Assembly (NCBI GenBank): GCA_017992475.1
Contig: JAGOOO010000001.1
Location: 1-64,000 of the forward strand
Direction: 5' to 3'
From: Caldisericia bacterium
GTDB taxonomy: Bacteria > Caldisericota > Caldisericia > JAAYUI01
Length of the DNA stretch: 64,000 bases
In this document: piece by piece, positions 10,401-17,863 of the stretch
Position numbering within the stretch: the stretch's first letter is position 1
Layout: each line of letters begins with the position of its first letter
The notes under the pieces: generated by a model
Database searches by the model: none
Seen by the model: the letters and a program-made list of their open reading frames with translations, nothing else
Told to the model about the DNA's origin: nothing
Made by a program: the position numbers and the translations under genes

Positions 10401-11453
10401 CCCGCATTGGTCTATCTTGAGGTTCGGGTTGACGACAATGACCGAACGGCCAGAGTAATCAACACGTTTTCCAAGCAGATTCTGCCTGAATCTTCCCTCT
10501 TTCCCCTTGAGTATGTCTGACAGAGATTTGAGTGGTCTGTTGGCCGTTCCAAGTATCGGGCGGTCCCTCTTTGAGTTGTCAAACAGGGCATCAACGGACT
10601 CCTGGAGCATCCTTTTTTCGTTCTGGATCATGATGTCAGGGGCCTTGACTTCCATGAGCTTTTTGAGCCTGGTATTACGGTTGATGACGCGCTGATAGAG
10701 ATCGTTAAGGTCAGATGTGGCAAATCTTCCACCATCAAGCTGGAGCAATGGACGGAGGTCTGGTGGGATAACCGGAATTACTTCCAGTATCATATTTATT
10801 GGGGACCTGCTTGTTTCATTGAATGCCTGGACAACATCCAGCCTCTTGATGGCTTTTGCTTTGCGTTGTGCTGAGCCTGAGCCAAGCTCTTCATAGAGTT
10901 CAGTGTTGAGTTTTTCGAGGTCGATTTCACCAATAAGGTCCAGGATTGCCTCGGCGCCTTTTTTGGCCTTGAAAGAATATTTTCTTCTAAGCTCCCTGTA
11001 TTCTTCGTCGGTGAGAAGCTGCATCTTTTGGACATTTGGTGCATTTCCTGGGTCAACAACAACGTAGTTGATGAAGTATGTTATCTTTTCAAGTACCTTG
11101 CCAGTGACTTTGAGCAGGAGAGCGATATAAGGCATGGTTTTTAGATACCATGTGTGCACGACCGGGGCGGCCAGTTCTATGTGGCCAAAGCGCTCACGTC
11201 TTACCTTGTTGATTGTTACTTCAACACCACATCTGTCGCAGATTACGCCTTTGTACCTTGCGCCCTTGAATTTACCGCAACGGCACTCGTAATCCTTGAC
11301 TGGTCCGAATATCTTTTCGCAAAAAAGCCCATCTGGCTCGGGCTTAAAGTTGCGATATGAGATAGTTTCGGATTTTTTGACTTCGCCATGGCTCCATGAA
11401 CGGATTTCCTCGGCTGAAGACAGTATTATCTGAACGGCGGAGTTTTTGTCCAC
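7500..11453 (-). CDS. rpoC: DNA-directed RNA polymerase subunit beta'
   Basis: This is the largest subunit of RNA polymerase, 1317 residues, starting at GTG with AGGAGG 5 nt upstream. The N-terminal zinc finger is intact (C57, C59, C72, C75) and the catalytic NADFDGDQMAVH lies at about 442-453 with its three Mg-binding aspartates. The second zinc site is C809, C1004, C1011 and C1014, followed by GIVAAQSIGEPGTQLT. The spacing from the first to the second cysteine of that site is about 195 residues, against about 75 in E. coli. The extra residues include repeated GKIAIEDI / GRIAIEDI modules, so a lineage-specific insert lies here. The gene begins 9 nt after the EF-G-like gene and ends at a strong terminator. 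Confidence 0.98.
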   Translation of the reverse strand: MDKNSAVQIILSSAEEIRSWSHGEVKKSETISYRNFKPEPDGLFCEKIFGPVKDYECRCGKFKGARYKGVICDRCGVEVTINKVRRERFGHIELAAPVVHTWYLKTMPYIALLLKVTGKVLEKITYFINYVVVDPGNAPNVQKMQLLTDEEYRELRRKYSFKAKKGAEAILDLIGEIDLEKLNTELYEELGSGSAQRKAKAIKRLDVVQAFNETSRSPINMILEVIPVIPPDLRPLLQLDGGRFATSDLNDLYQRVINRNTRLKKLMEVKAPDIMIQNEKRMLQESVDALFDNSKRDRPILGTANRPLKSLSDILKGKEGRFRQNLLGKRVDYSGRSVIVVNPNLKIDQCGLPKEMALELFKPFVMEGLVRTGFTQSLRQARSLIEQQHPEVYRILSEVVKGHPVLLNRAPTLHRLGIEAFDPILVEGKALQIPPLVCPPFNADFDGDQMAVHVPLTIAAQMESRLLMLSSRSILSPASGQPIIKPIQDIVLGCYYISLENDTYHEKKVYDSYYEVNAALNAGLVSLHDKINFRIPKGESLFQKGKTVQVKDLKGLEIKTSVGRVIYNGRIREALEKSITHRAAVAEMAGDKAPTKWNLPFFNELMAVKMIQKHISECFRLNGPAITAELLDIIKDIGYEMSTQAGVTIALTDMKIPPQRNEIIKKAEKEVDKITEYFDNGLISDNERYQAIVTLWTGATDDIKGAVFANFGKFDSVHMMANSGARGSPKQINQMVGMRGLMTDPTNKIIEFPIKSNLREGLTVLEYFMSTHGSRKGLADTALRTSDSGYLTRRLVDVSHDIIVREYDCSQTEIYPIIIANKVVKPISKQAVGKIAIEDIVNPETGEVIISAGQTITWKKAQLMDEANIKIAKVKTSIDGVVYTALYDDKTIVEQLGDRIIGRIAIEDILGYPSKTVPVDDESVVGGILAHDIVKRGKIHYERGSKITKQMLKTAKNLDFEKIAVATGEPWAIVKAGQMVDEKAVEEINDAGIAQVRMRSPLTCQSTEGVCALCYGRDLSSGNLVNVGEAVGIVAAQSIGEPGTQLTLQTFHTGGVASADITTGLPRVEELFEARKPKGEAPVTEISGKITIDQGKDMLNVIVTSKDGAQKTYEVPYTSQLLVQNNEEVEAGTPITEGSLNPHELLRIKGVMATQSYLIEAIQKVYKSQGVDINDKHVEIIIRQLLRRIKIKDSGDSRFLPGETADKQEIEEENRYLIAQNKKPATFEPILQRVTKSAITSESFLSAASFQETPRVLAEAAVKGKIDPIHGLKEAVIVGQLIPAGTGTPCYLDMVVETKEETPFTTDQETAPPKQQD

Positions 11454-11462
11454 AGTTCCTCC

Positions 11463-13547
11463 TTATTGTTCGGCCTGCTCGGCTTTTGCCTTTGCAACGA
11501 CCTCCTCAACGACTCTTGGCGGTGCTTCTTCGTAATGATCAAATTCCATACTGAAAGATCCCCTACCTCCTGTGATGGAGCCAAGGTCAATTGCGTACCT
11601 CTGTACTTCGATAAGCGGGGCGGTTGCTTTTATGACCTGGATCTTTCCATGAGCCTCGCTACCGATTATTTTTCCTCTCCTGGAGCTGATGTCACCCATG
11701 ATGTCACCCATGTACTGGTCCGGTACAGTTATTGTGAGCATATAGATTGGCTCAAGAAGAACGGACCCGCCATCTTCAAACGCTTTTCTGTATGCGAGGT
11801 TTGCGGCAAGTTTGAATGCCATTTCAGACGAGTCAACCGGGTGGTATGAACCATCGTAAACGTTTACCGAAATATCGATGACAGGATAACCTGCCAGTGT
11901 TCCTACCTGGATGGATTCCCTGAACCCCTTTTCGATTGCAGGGATGAAGTTCTTTGGAATGGAACCACCAAACACGGATTCCTCAAAGACAAATCCTGAA
12001 CCCCTTGGAAGTGGCTTGACTTCAACCCAGCAGTCACCAAACTGACCATGGCCACCGGTCTGTTTCTTGTGGCGTCCCTGGACTTTTACTGCCTTTTTGA
12101 TGGTCTCGCGGTATGGAATCTTTGGAATTGATAGTGTTGTTGCAACGCCGAATTTCCTTGCTAACTTTTCGGCTGCGGCCTGCAAATGGGCCTCTCCAAG
12201 TCCGCCAAGGATGATTTCCCTGGTTTCTTCGTTGCGTGTGTATTCAAGGGTGGAATCTTCTTCGAGGAGTCTTGGAACTGCAACACCGATTTTGTCATCA
12301 TCAGCTTTTGATTTTGCCTTGAGAGACATTCTAAGAACTGGTTTTGGAAAATCTATGCCTTTTATAATGATTGGTTTGACTGGATCAGCGAGAGTCTCGC
12401 CGGTAAGGGTTTTGCTGAGTTTTGTGAGGACCCCAATGTCACCAGCCTTGAGCTCTGAAACGTTGTCCTGCTTTTTGCCTATCGGGATTGATACAACACT
12501 GATGCGCTCTTCCTCGTCCTTGTTGATGTTTTCAAGTTTTGTATCTGGCGTGAGTGAACCAGTGATGACCTTGAGGTATGTGATTCTTCCAACAAATGGA
12601 TCAGCAGTTGTCTTAAAGACGAGTGCTGAGAATGGCTGGGATGGGTCAGTTTTTACCTTTATTTCCTGCTCTGTTTTTGCATCTTTGGCTGACTCTGGTT
12701 GTGCGTGGTCCGGCGATGGGAAGTAGTCGATTATTGCATCAAGAACATTTTGTGTTCCAATATTGGAGAGTGAGGATGTGGCCATGACTGGATAGACCTT
12801 GCCATTTTTTACAGACTCGTGGAGTGCTTTGACAACCTGTTCCGGGGTTGGGATTTTTCCTTCAAGGTATGCCTCTAGCAGCTCATCATCCGATTCAGAA
12901 ACGACTTCTACGAGCTTGTTGTAATAGGCTTCCTGTTTTGACTTGAGATCGGCCGGGATGTCGCCTTCGACAACTTTCTTGCCACCATCGGCAAATGTGT
13001 ATGATTTTCCCTTTATAACATCGACGACGCCCTTGAATTGTGGGCCTTCGCCTATTGGGAAAGTGAGTACGAGGTAATTTTTGGTGAGGGTCTCTTCAAT
13101 CTGGGCAAGGGCATTGTCAAAATTTGCATGTTCCCTGTCCATCTTGTTGATTACGATTATTCTTGGGAGTTTTCTGTCTTCGCAATACTGCCAGACCTTT
13201 TCAGTTCCGACCTGGACACCGCCACCGACATCAACAAAGATGAGTGCGCTTTCAGCAGCGCGGACACCTTCGAGTGTTTCACCGACGAAATCGAAGAAAC
13301 CTGGAGTGTCAAGAAGGTTTATTTTGGTGTTCTGGTGAACAACAGGAACAACAGACAGGTTTATTGAAATTTGCCTTTTTGCTTCGTCCGGATCAAAATC
13401 CGATATTGTTGTCCCGGCGATTACATTGCCCATTCTTTCAATAAGCCCTGTGTCAAAAGCAGCGGCTTCTACCCATGAGGTTTTACCGGCTCCACCGTGG
13501 GAGCATAGAGCCACATTCCTGATTGATTGGGTGTCAAAAGTCTTCAT
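11463..13547 (-). CDS. Elongation factor G-like GTPase (EF-G-2 type) inside the rpoBC operon
   Basis: The protein has 694 residues with full EF-G layout: GTPase domain, G' segment, domain II, III, IV and V. GTPase motifs visible are SHGGAGKT (16-23), DTPGF (80-84) and NKMD (134-137). The domain IV-V end shows H-Y-E-E-x-P-P. The P-loop begins with serine where A or G is usual, and switch I has D-F-D-P-D-E-A-K-R-Q-I-S rather than the RGIT of canonical translocase. Both fit the EF-G-2 paralogue family (as TTHA1498 of Thermus) rather than FusA. Its role is probably ribosomal but not defined. The start has GGAGG 4 nt upstream. It lies 12 nt behind rpoB and 9 nt ahead of rpoC, so it must be co-transcribed with polymerase genes, an unusual place. 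Confidence 0.9.
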   Translation of the reverse strand: MKTFDTQSIRNVALCSHGGAGKTSWVEAAAFDTGLIERMGNVIAGTTISDFDPDEAKRQISINLSVVPVVHQNTKINLLDTPGFFDFVGETLEGVRAAESALIFVDVGGGVQVGTEKVWQYCEDRKLPRIIVINKMDREHANFDNALAQIEETLTKNYLVLTFPIGEGPQFKGVVDVIKGKSYTFADGGKKVVEGDIPADLKSKQEAYYNKLVEVVSESDDELLEAYLEGKIPTPEQVVKALHESVKNGKVYPVMATSSLSNIGTQNVLDAIIDYFPSPDHAQPESAKDAKTEQEIKVKTDPSQPFSALVFKTTADPFVGRITYLKVITGSLTPDTKLENINKDEEERISVVSIPIGKKQDNVSELKAGDIGVLTKLSKTLTGETLADPVKPIIIKGIDFPKPVLRMSLKAKSKADDDKIGVAVPRLLEEDSTLEYTRNEETREIILGGLGEAHLQAAAEKLARKFGVATTLSIPKIPYRETIKKAVKVQGRHKKQTGGHGQFGDCWVEVKPLPRGSGFVFEESVFGGSIPKNFIPAIEKGFRESIQVGTLAGYPVIDISVNVYDGSYHPVDSSEMAFKLAANLAYRKAFEDGGSVLLEPIYMLTITVPDQYMGDIMGDISSRRGKIIGSEAHGKIQVIKATAPLIEVQRYAIDLGSITGGRGSFSMEFDHYEEAPPRVVEEVVAKAKAEQAEQ

Positions 13548-13559
13548 TGGTCCTCCAGT

Positions 13560-16500
13560 CTATTCTTCGTCTAGTTCTATCTCATCGCTGATACTGAAGG
13601 TTTCTGGAACGATAACCTTCATCTGGTCAGCATCCATTGATTCCTGTATGGCTGCGTCAACCTTCATGTTGAAGAGGCCCTTGTCAGATTTTGATTTGTC
13701 TTCCTTCTCACCAATAATCTGAAGATCTATGCAAAGTCCCCTGAGTTCTCTCTGGATGACCTTGAATGATTCCGGTGTTCCTGATTCAGGGATCGGTTTC
13801 CCCCTGCAGATTGCCTCGTAGGCCTTGATTCTTCCCTCTGTGTCATCGGATTTTAGGGTGAGCATTTCTCTTAGTGTGTGTGCTGCACCGTAGGCTTCGA
13901 GTGCCCAGACTTCCATTTCTCCGAGTCTCTGGCCTCCAAACTGTGCTTTTCCGCCCAATGGCTGTTGGGTTATGAGGGCATATGGTCCGGTTGAACGGGC
14001 GTGGATCTTGTCTTCAACAAGATGGTTGAGTTTAAGCATGTATGCTATGCCAATGGTAACCATGTTTTCAAACTTTTCGCCGGTGTAGCCATCATAAAGA
14101 TTCATCTTGCCATCTTTTGGAAGGCTTGCCTTCTCAAGCGCATCAACGACATCTTTTTCAGTTGCGCCGGAGAAAATTGGCGTGGCAAAGTAAACGCCAA
14201 GCTGTCTGGCTGCATAACCAAGGTTGCACTCAAGAATCTGGCCGATATTCATACGCGAAGGAACACCAAGTGGTGAAAGAATTATGTCTACTGGTGAACC
14301 ATCCTCAAGGAAAGGCATGTCATAAATTGGGAGGATTTTCGAGATGACACCCTTGTTTCCGTGCCTTCCTGACATCTTGTCGCCAACTTGGATTTTACGT
14401 TTTTCGGCGACGTATACCTTGGCAAGCATGTTCAATCCAACCTGAAGCTCGTCCGATTTGTCCCTCTTGAAAAGCTGTGTTCCGATTACAACACCCTTTT
14501 CTCCCGGGCTTACCCTGAGCGATGAATCACGGACGTCTTGACCCTTGCGGTCGAACATGGCCCTCCAGAGCTTCATTTCTGGGGTAAATTCGGATTCGGC
14601 CTTTGGGGTGACCTTTCCGACGAGAATATCGCCGGATTTGACCTCGGTTCCGACCCTTACGATTCCATTTTCATCAAGATTGCGAAGCATCTCTTCGGAG
14701 ACGTTTGGTATTTCCCTGGTCAGTTCTTCCGGTCCGACCTTGGTGTCTCTTACTGCAAGCTTGTATTCTTTTATATGGATTGAAGTGTAAACATCGTCAT
14801 AAACAAGGCGCTCTGAAACAATGATGGCGTCCTGATAGTTGTACCCTCTCCATGGGAGATATGAAACAAGAACGTTCTGGCCAAGTGCCAGGTCGCCCCT
14901 GTCGCAGGCTTCTCCATCGATAATGACATCGCCAGCCGAGACGAAGTCTCCCTTACGGACGAGCGCCCTCTGGTTGATGCAAATGTCCTGGTTTGACCTG
15001 AAGAACTTTTGAAGCTTGTAGGTTGTTTCATAGGATACATGTATATCATCAACACCTATTGAGGCTAGGCGCTTCAAAAGATCAACTGTAAGGTACGAAC
15101 CTTTGTATGCTACAACTTCTTTGGAATCATAGATGTCTTCGGCAAGAATTCTTGAAGAGTTGAGCATCTCCTGATTGAAGGTGTAAACTTCTTCCTCGTG
15201 AAGGGCCATTATGTCGACAACCCTGATTTCAGTTGCGCCGAGTTGCAGTAGCTGGCGGAGCACATCTTCGGTTACAAAGGAAGAATCGATATTGTCAAAT
15301 ATTTCCTGTTCCTTTGGCCCCCTGAGGAGGATTTTTCCAAGGAAACTGTTTCTTGAGGCTGCAACTTTGAGAATGGCTACAGGAAGGTTTTCGGGTGAAC
15401 CCTCAACCTCGACGATTACATCTCTTATGCCTGCTTTGTAGAGTTTCTCAAGGCCTGTTTCAGTTATCTTTTTGCCTGCGGCGATGAGGGTTTTTCCTTC
15501 AGAATCAAGGGCTGGCTCGACAAGGATTTTGCCTATCAGTTCGTCATTTCTTTCGACTTTTACGAACTCGCCTAGGTTGATTGTTTCTACTTCATCCCTG
15601 CTTATGGTTCTTACTTTAAAGAAATTGTTCTGGATGAGCTTTCTGGCCACTGTTCCATCAACGAGATCGCCTATCCTGCCGACGTTTGCTATATCTTCAC
15701 CAAGAAACCTGTAGAGTGCTTCAGAGTTGATGCTACCAAGCTTGAATTTGACTGGTTGTGCATCAAGTGATGCAATTTTTATTGTTCCGGCATCAACATA
15801 GGAGACTACGCCAGACTCTTTGGCCAGGACAACAGAGCAGTTGTCCACGACGATCTGGTGCTCCATGCCAGTGCCAACTCTTGGGGCCTCTGGCTGGATG
15901 AGTGGAACGGCCTGGTGTTGCATGTTGCAGCCCATGAGGGCACGGTTTGCTTCATCGTGCTCAAGGAATGGAATGATTGTGGCCGAAGCTGAGAAGACCT
16001 GGTTTGGAGAAATGTCTATAAGATCAACATCGAGAGGCTCAACTTCTACAATTTCTCCACCCTTTTGCCTGCAGATGGCAGTGCCTTTGATTATTCCTTT
16101 GCGGTCAGTCTCGGTGTTTGCCTGTGCGATATTGTAGTTTTCCTCATCATCGGCAGTCAGGTAGATGACCTCGTCTGTGACCCTTCCCTCTATAACCTTG
16201 AAATAGGGGGCCCTTATAAAGCCAAATTCATCGACGATTGAGTGCGAGGTCAGTGAGTTGATAAGACCGATGTTTCCGCCTTCAGGTGTTTCAATAGGGC
16301 ATATCCTTGAGTAATGGCTGTGGTGGACATCACGCACATCTGCACCAGCACGATCCCTATTGAGACCACCTGGTCCAAGAGATGAAAGTTTACGTTTGTG
16401 GGTGAGTGCAGCGACAGGATTTGTCTGGTCCATGAACTGGGAAAGCTGGCCGAGGCCGAAGAATTCCCTCATGGCTGCAATTATTGGCCTAACGTTGATG

Positions 16501-17759
16501 ATATTCTGGACGGTAAGCTCTTCATCCGGAAGGGTGATGATCTTTTCCCTTACAATCTTGAGCATCCTGAGAAAGCCGACCCTGAGCTGGTTTTCGAGCA
16601 ATTCACCAACTGCCCTGATACGCTTGTTTGCAAGGTGGTCCTTGTTGTCTGGTGGGACATTGCCCAGTTTTAGCTGGAACAAGAATTTCAGGATTGCTCT
16701 TACGTCTTCAAGCGTAACGAGGTTGGAGTCAAGGTTTAGCTCGAGCTTCTTGTTGATTTTGTATCTACCAACAACCGAGAGGTTGTTTCTTCTTGGATCC
16801 CTGAGCAGGTTGTGAATAAGGCTTTCGGCATTTTCGATTGTTGGACGCTCACCAGGCCTGATGTGCTTGAACATATCGACAAGAGCTTCTTCTCTTGTTT
16901 TGGTCTGGTCTTTTTCGAGTGTGGCCACAATGAAGCTGGCTATGTCTTTGTCAAAGTATTTTACTTTTTTGATTCCAAGGCGTTTTATTTCATCGAGGAT
17001 TATGTTAGTGAGTGTCGTACCAGCTTGATAAAGATCATCACCGGTTGTTGGGTGATAAATGGTATCAGCAAGAGGTTTTCCTTTTGCCCTCTCGAGATCA
17101 GTTTTATTGTCAGACTTTGCTTCGGAGGTTTTGTCCTGGTTGAAGAGATTACGGATTTCATCATCCGTGTAATCGCCCATCACCCTCAGTAATTCTGTGA
17201 CGGGGAATTTCTTGGATTTTTTATCTATCTTGACATAACAAATGTCATCATCGCCCATTTCAAATTCGAGCCATGAACCTCTGTCTGGTATGACGGTTGC
17301 CATGGCCCTGTTTCTGTTTGAATTTGGCAGTTGTTCAAATTCGAAATACACTCCTGGTGAGCGCACGAGCTGGGAAACAACGACACGCTCAACGCCGTTG
17401 ATTATGAATGTTCCGGCATCTGTCATTTGTGGAAGCTCTCCAGCGAAAAGCTCCTGCTCTTTTATTTCGCCGGTTTCTTTATTTATAAGCCTAACAGTGA
17501 GTTTTAATGGTATGGTGTATGTCAAACTGCGCTGTTTGCATTCAATTTGACTGTATGGTGGATCACCGAGTGTGTAATCAACAAACTCGACTTCGACTTT
17601 TCCCGATTCACGAAGTGAACGATCTTCGTTCAATGAAGCAATGAGGTTTTTGAGGTCCTCGGTCAAAAACCTTTTGTAAGAATCGGTCTGGATTCTTATC
17701 AAATCTGGTGGATTGACCTCAGTTCTTCTCTTGCCAAACCAAACCCGTTCAATTCTCAT
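13560..17759 (-). CDS. rpoB: DNA-directed RNA polymerase subunit beta
   Basis: This is the catalytic partner of RpoC, 1399 residues. The rifampicin-pocket cluster is at 437-472 (GQLSQFMDQTNPVAALTHKR), followed by RICPIETPEGGNIGLINSL. The C-terminal catalytic and switch segments are intact (KMSGRHGNKGVISK at 1128-1141, GGKAQFGGQRLGEMEVWALEAYG at 1269-1291; key residues K1271, G1276, E1281, W1285). Between about residue 663 and 911 there is roughly 230 extra sequence made of repeated modules (for example LIGKILVEP at 741, SSRILAEDI at 868), absent from E. coli at this point. The cluster-I arginine equivalent to E. coli R529 is lysine. The ATG is preceded by GGAAGGA. It is first gene of the operon, with a promoter right upstream. 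Confidence 0.98.
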   Translation of the reverse strand: MRIERVWFGKRRTEVNPPDLIRIQTDSYKRFLTEDLKNLIASLNEDRSLRESGKVEVEFVDYTLGDPPYSQIECKQRSLTYTIPLKLTVRLINKETGEIKEQELFAGELPQMTDAGTFIINGVERVVVSQLVRSPGVYFEFEQLPNSNRNRAMATVIPDRGSWLEFEMGDDDICYVKIDKKSKKFPVTELLRVMGDYTDDEIRNLFNQDKTSEAKSDNKTDLERAKGKPLADTIYHPTTGDDLYQAGTTLTNIILDEIKRLGIKKVKYFDKDIASFIVATLEKDQTKTREEALVDMFKHIRPGERPTIENAESLIHNLLRDPRRNNLSVVGRYKINKKLELNLDSNLVTLEDVRAILKFLFQLKLGNVPPDNKDHLANKRIRAVGELLENQLRVGFLRMLKIVREKIITLPDEELTVQNIINVRPIIAAMREFFGLGQLSQFMDQTNPVAALTHKRKLSSLGPGGLNRDRAGADVRDVHHSHYSRICPIETPEGGNIGLINSLTSHSIVDEFGFIRAPYFKVIEGRVTDEVIYLTADDEENYNIAQANTETDRKGIIKGTAICRQKGGEIVEVEPLDVDLIDISPNQVFSASATIIPFLEHDEANRALMGCNMQHQAVPLIQPEAPRVGTGMEHQIVVDNCSVVLAKESGVVSYVDAGTIKIASLDAQPVKFKLGSINSEALYRFLGEDIANVGRIGDLVDGTVARKLIQNNFFKVRTISRDEVETINLGEFVKVERNDELIGKILVEPALDSEGKTLIAAGKKITETGLEKLYKAGIRDVIVEVEGSPENLPVAILKVAASRNSFLGKILLRGPKEQEIFDNIDSSFVTEDVLRQLLQLGATEIRVVDIMALHEEEVYTFNQEMLNSSRILAEDIYDSKEVVAYKGSYLTVDLLKRLASIGVDDIHVSYETTYKLQKFFRSNQDICINQRALVRKGDFVSAGDVIIDGEACDRGDLALGQNVLVSYLPWRGYNYQDAIIVSERLVYDDVYTSIHIKEYKLAVRDTKVGPEELTREIPNVSEEMLRNLDENGIVRVGTEVKSGDILVGKVTPKAESEFTPEMKLWRAMFDRKGQDVRDSSLRVSPGEKGVVIGTQLFKRDKSDELQVGLNMLAKVYVAEKRKIQVGDKMSGRHGNKGVISKILPIYDMPFLEDGSPVDIILSPLGVPSRMNIGQILECNLGYAARQLGVYFATPIFSGATEKDVVDALEKASLPKDGKMNLYDGYTGEKFENMVTIGIAYMLKLNHLVEDKIHARSTGPYALITQQPLGGKAQFGGQRLGEMEVWALEAYGAAHTLREMLTLKSDDTEGRIKAYEAICRGKPIPESGTPESFKVIQRELRGLCIDLQIIGEKEDKSKSDKGLFNMKVDAAIQESMDADQMKVIVPETFSISDEIELDEE

Positions 17760-17808
17760 GTGGTTTCCTTCCTACCCCACTCATCAGGGCATACGAATTG
17801 CTAGGGGC

Positions 17809-17826
17809 ATATTCACAAAAGAATAT
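17809..17826. repeat. Inverted repeat at the rpoB promoter start region
   Basis: ATATTC and GAATAT form a perfect 6-bp inverted repeat with a 6-bp spacer. It overlaps the edge of the rpoB -10 box and the expected transcription start. It could be an operator or a short 5' stem in the transcript. No regulator is recognisable from the sequence. Confidence 0.4.
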
Positions 17827-17853
17827 CCTAACCTATGGCCCTTTTAATGTCAA
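17825..17853 (-). promoter_or_regulatory. rpoB operon promoter
   Basis: A perfect -35 TTGACA (17848-17853) is followed by a 17-bp spacer and -10 TAGGAT (17825-17830). The predicted start is near 17818, giving a leader of about 58 nt that carries the rpoB ribosome-binding site. It begins 10 bp behind the stop codon of the upstream giant gene, and no terminator is visible between them. Confidence 0.75.
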
Positions 17854-17863
17854 TGAACAATGG

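Noticed and set aside
12067-12726. 219-residue open frame on the plus strand
   Set aside because: It is antisense to the EF-G-like gene, without promoter, ribosome-binding site or recognisable motif. Its Ser/Arg-rich composition is a shadow of the real codons.
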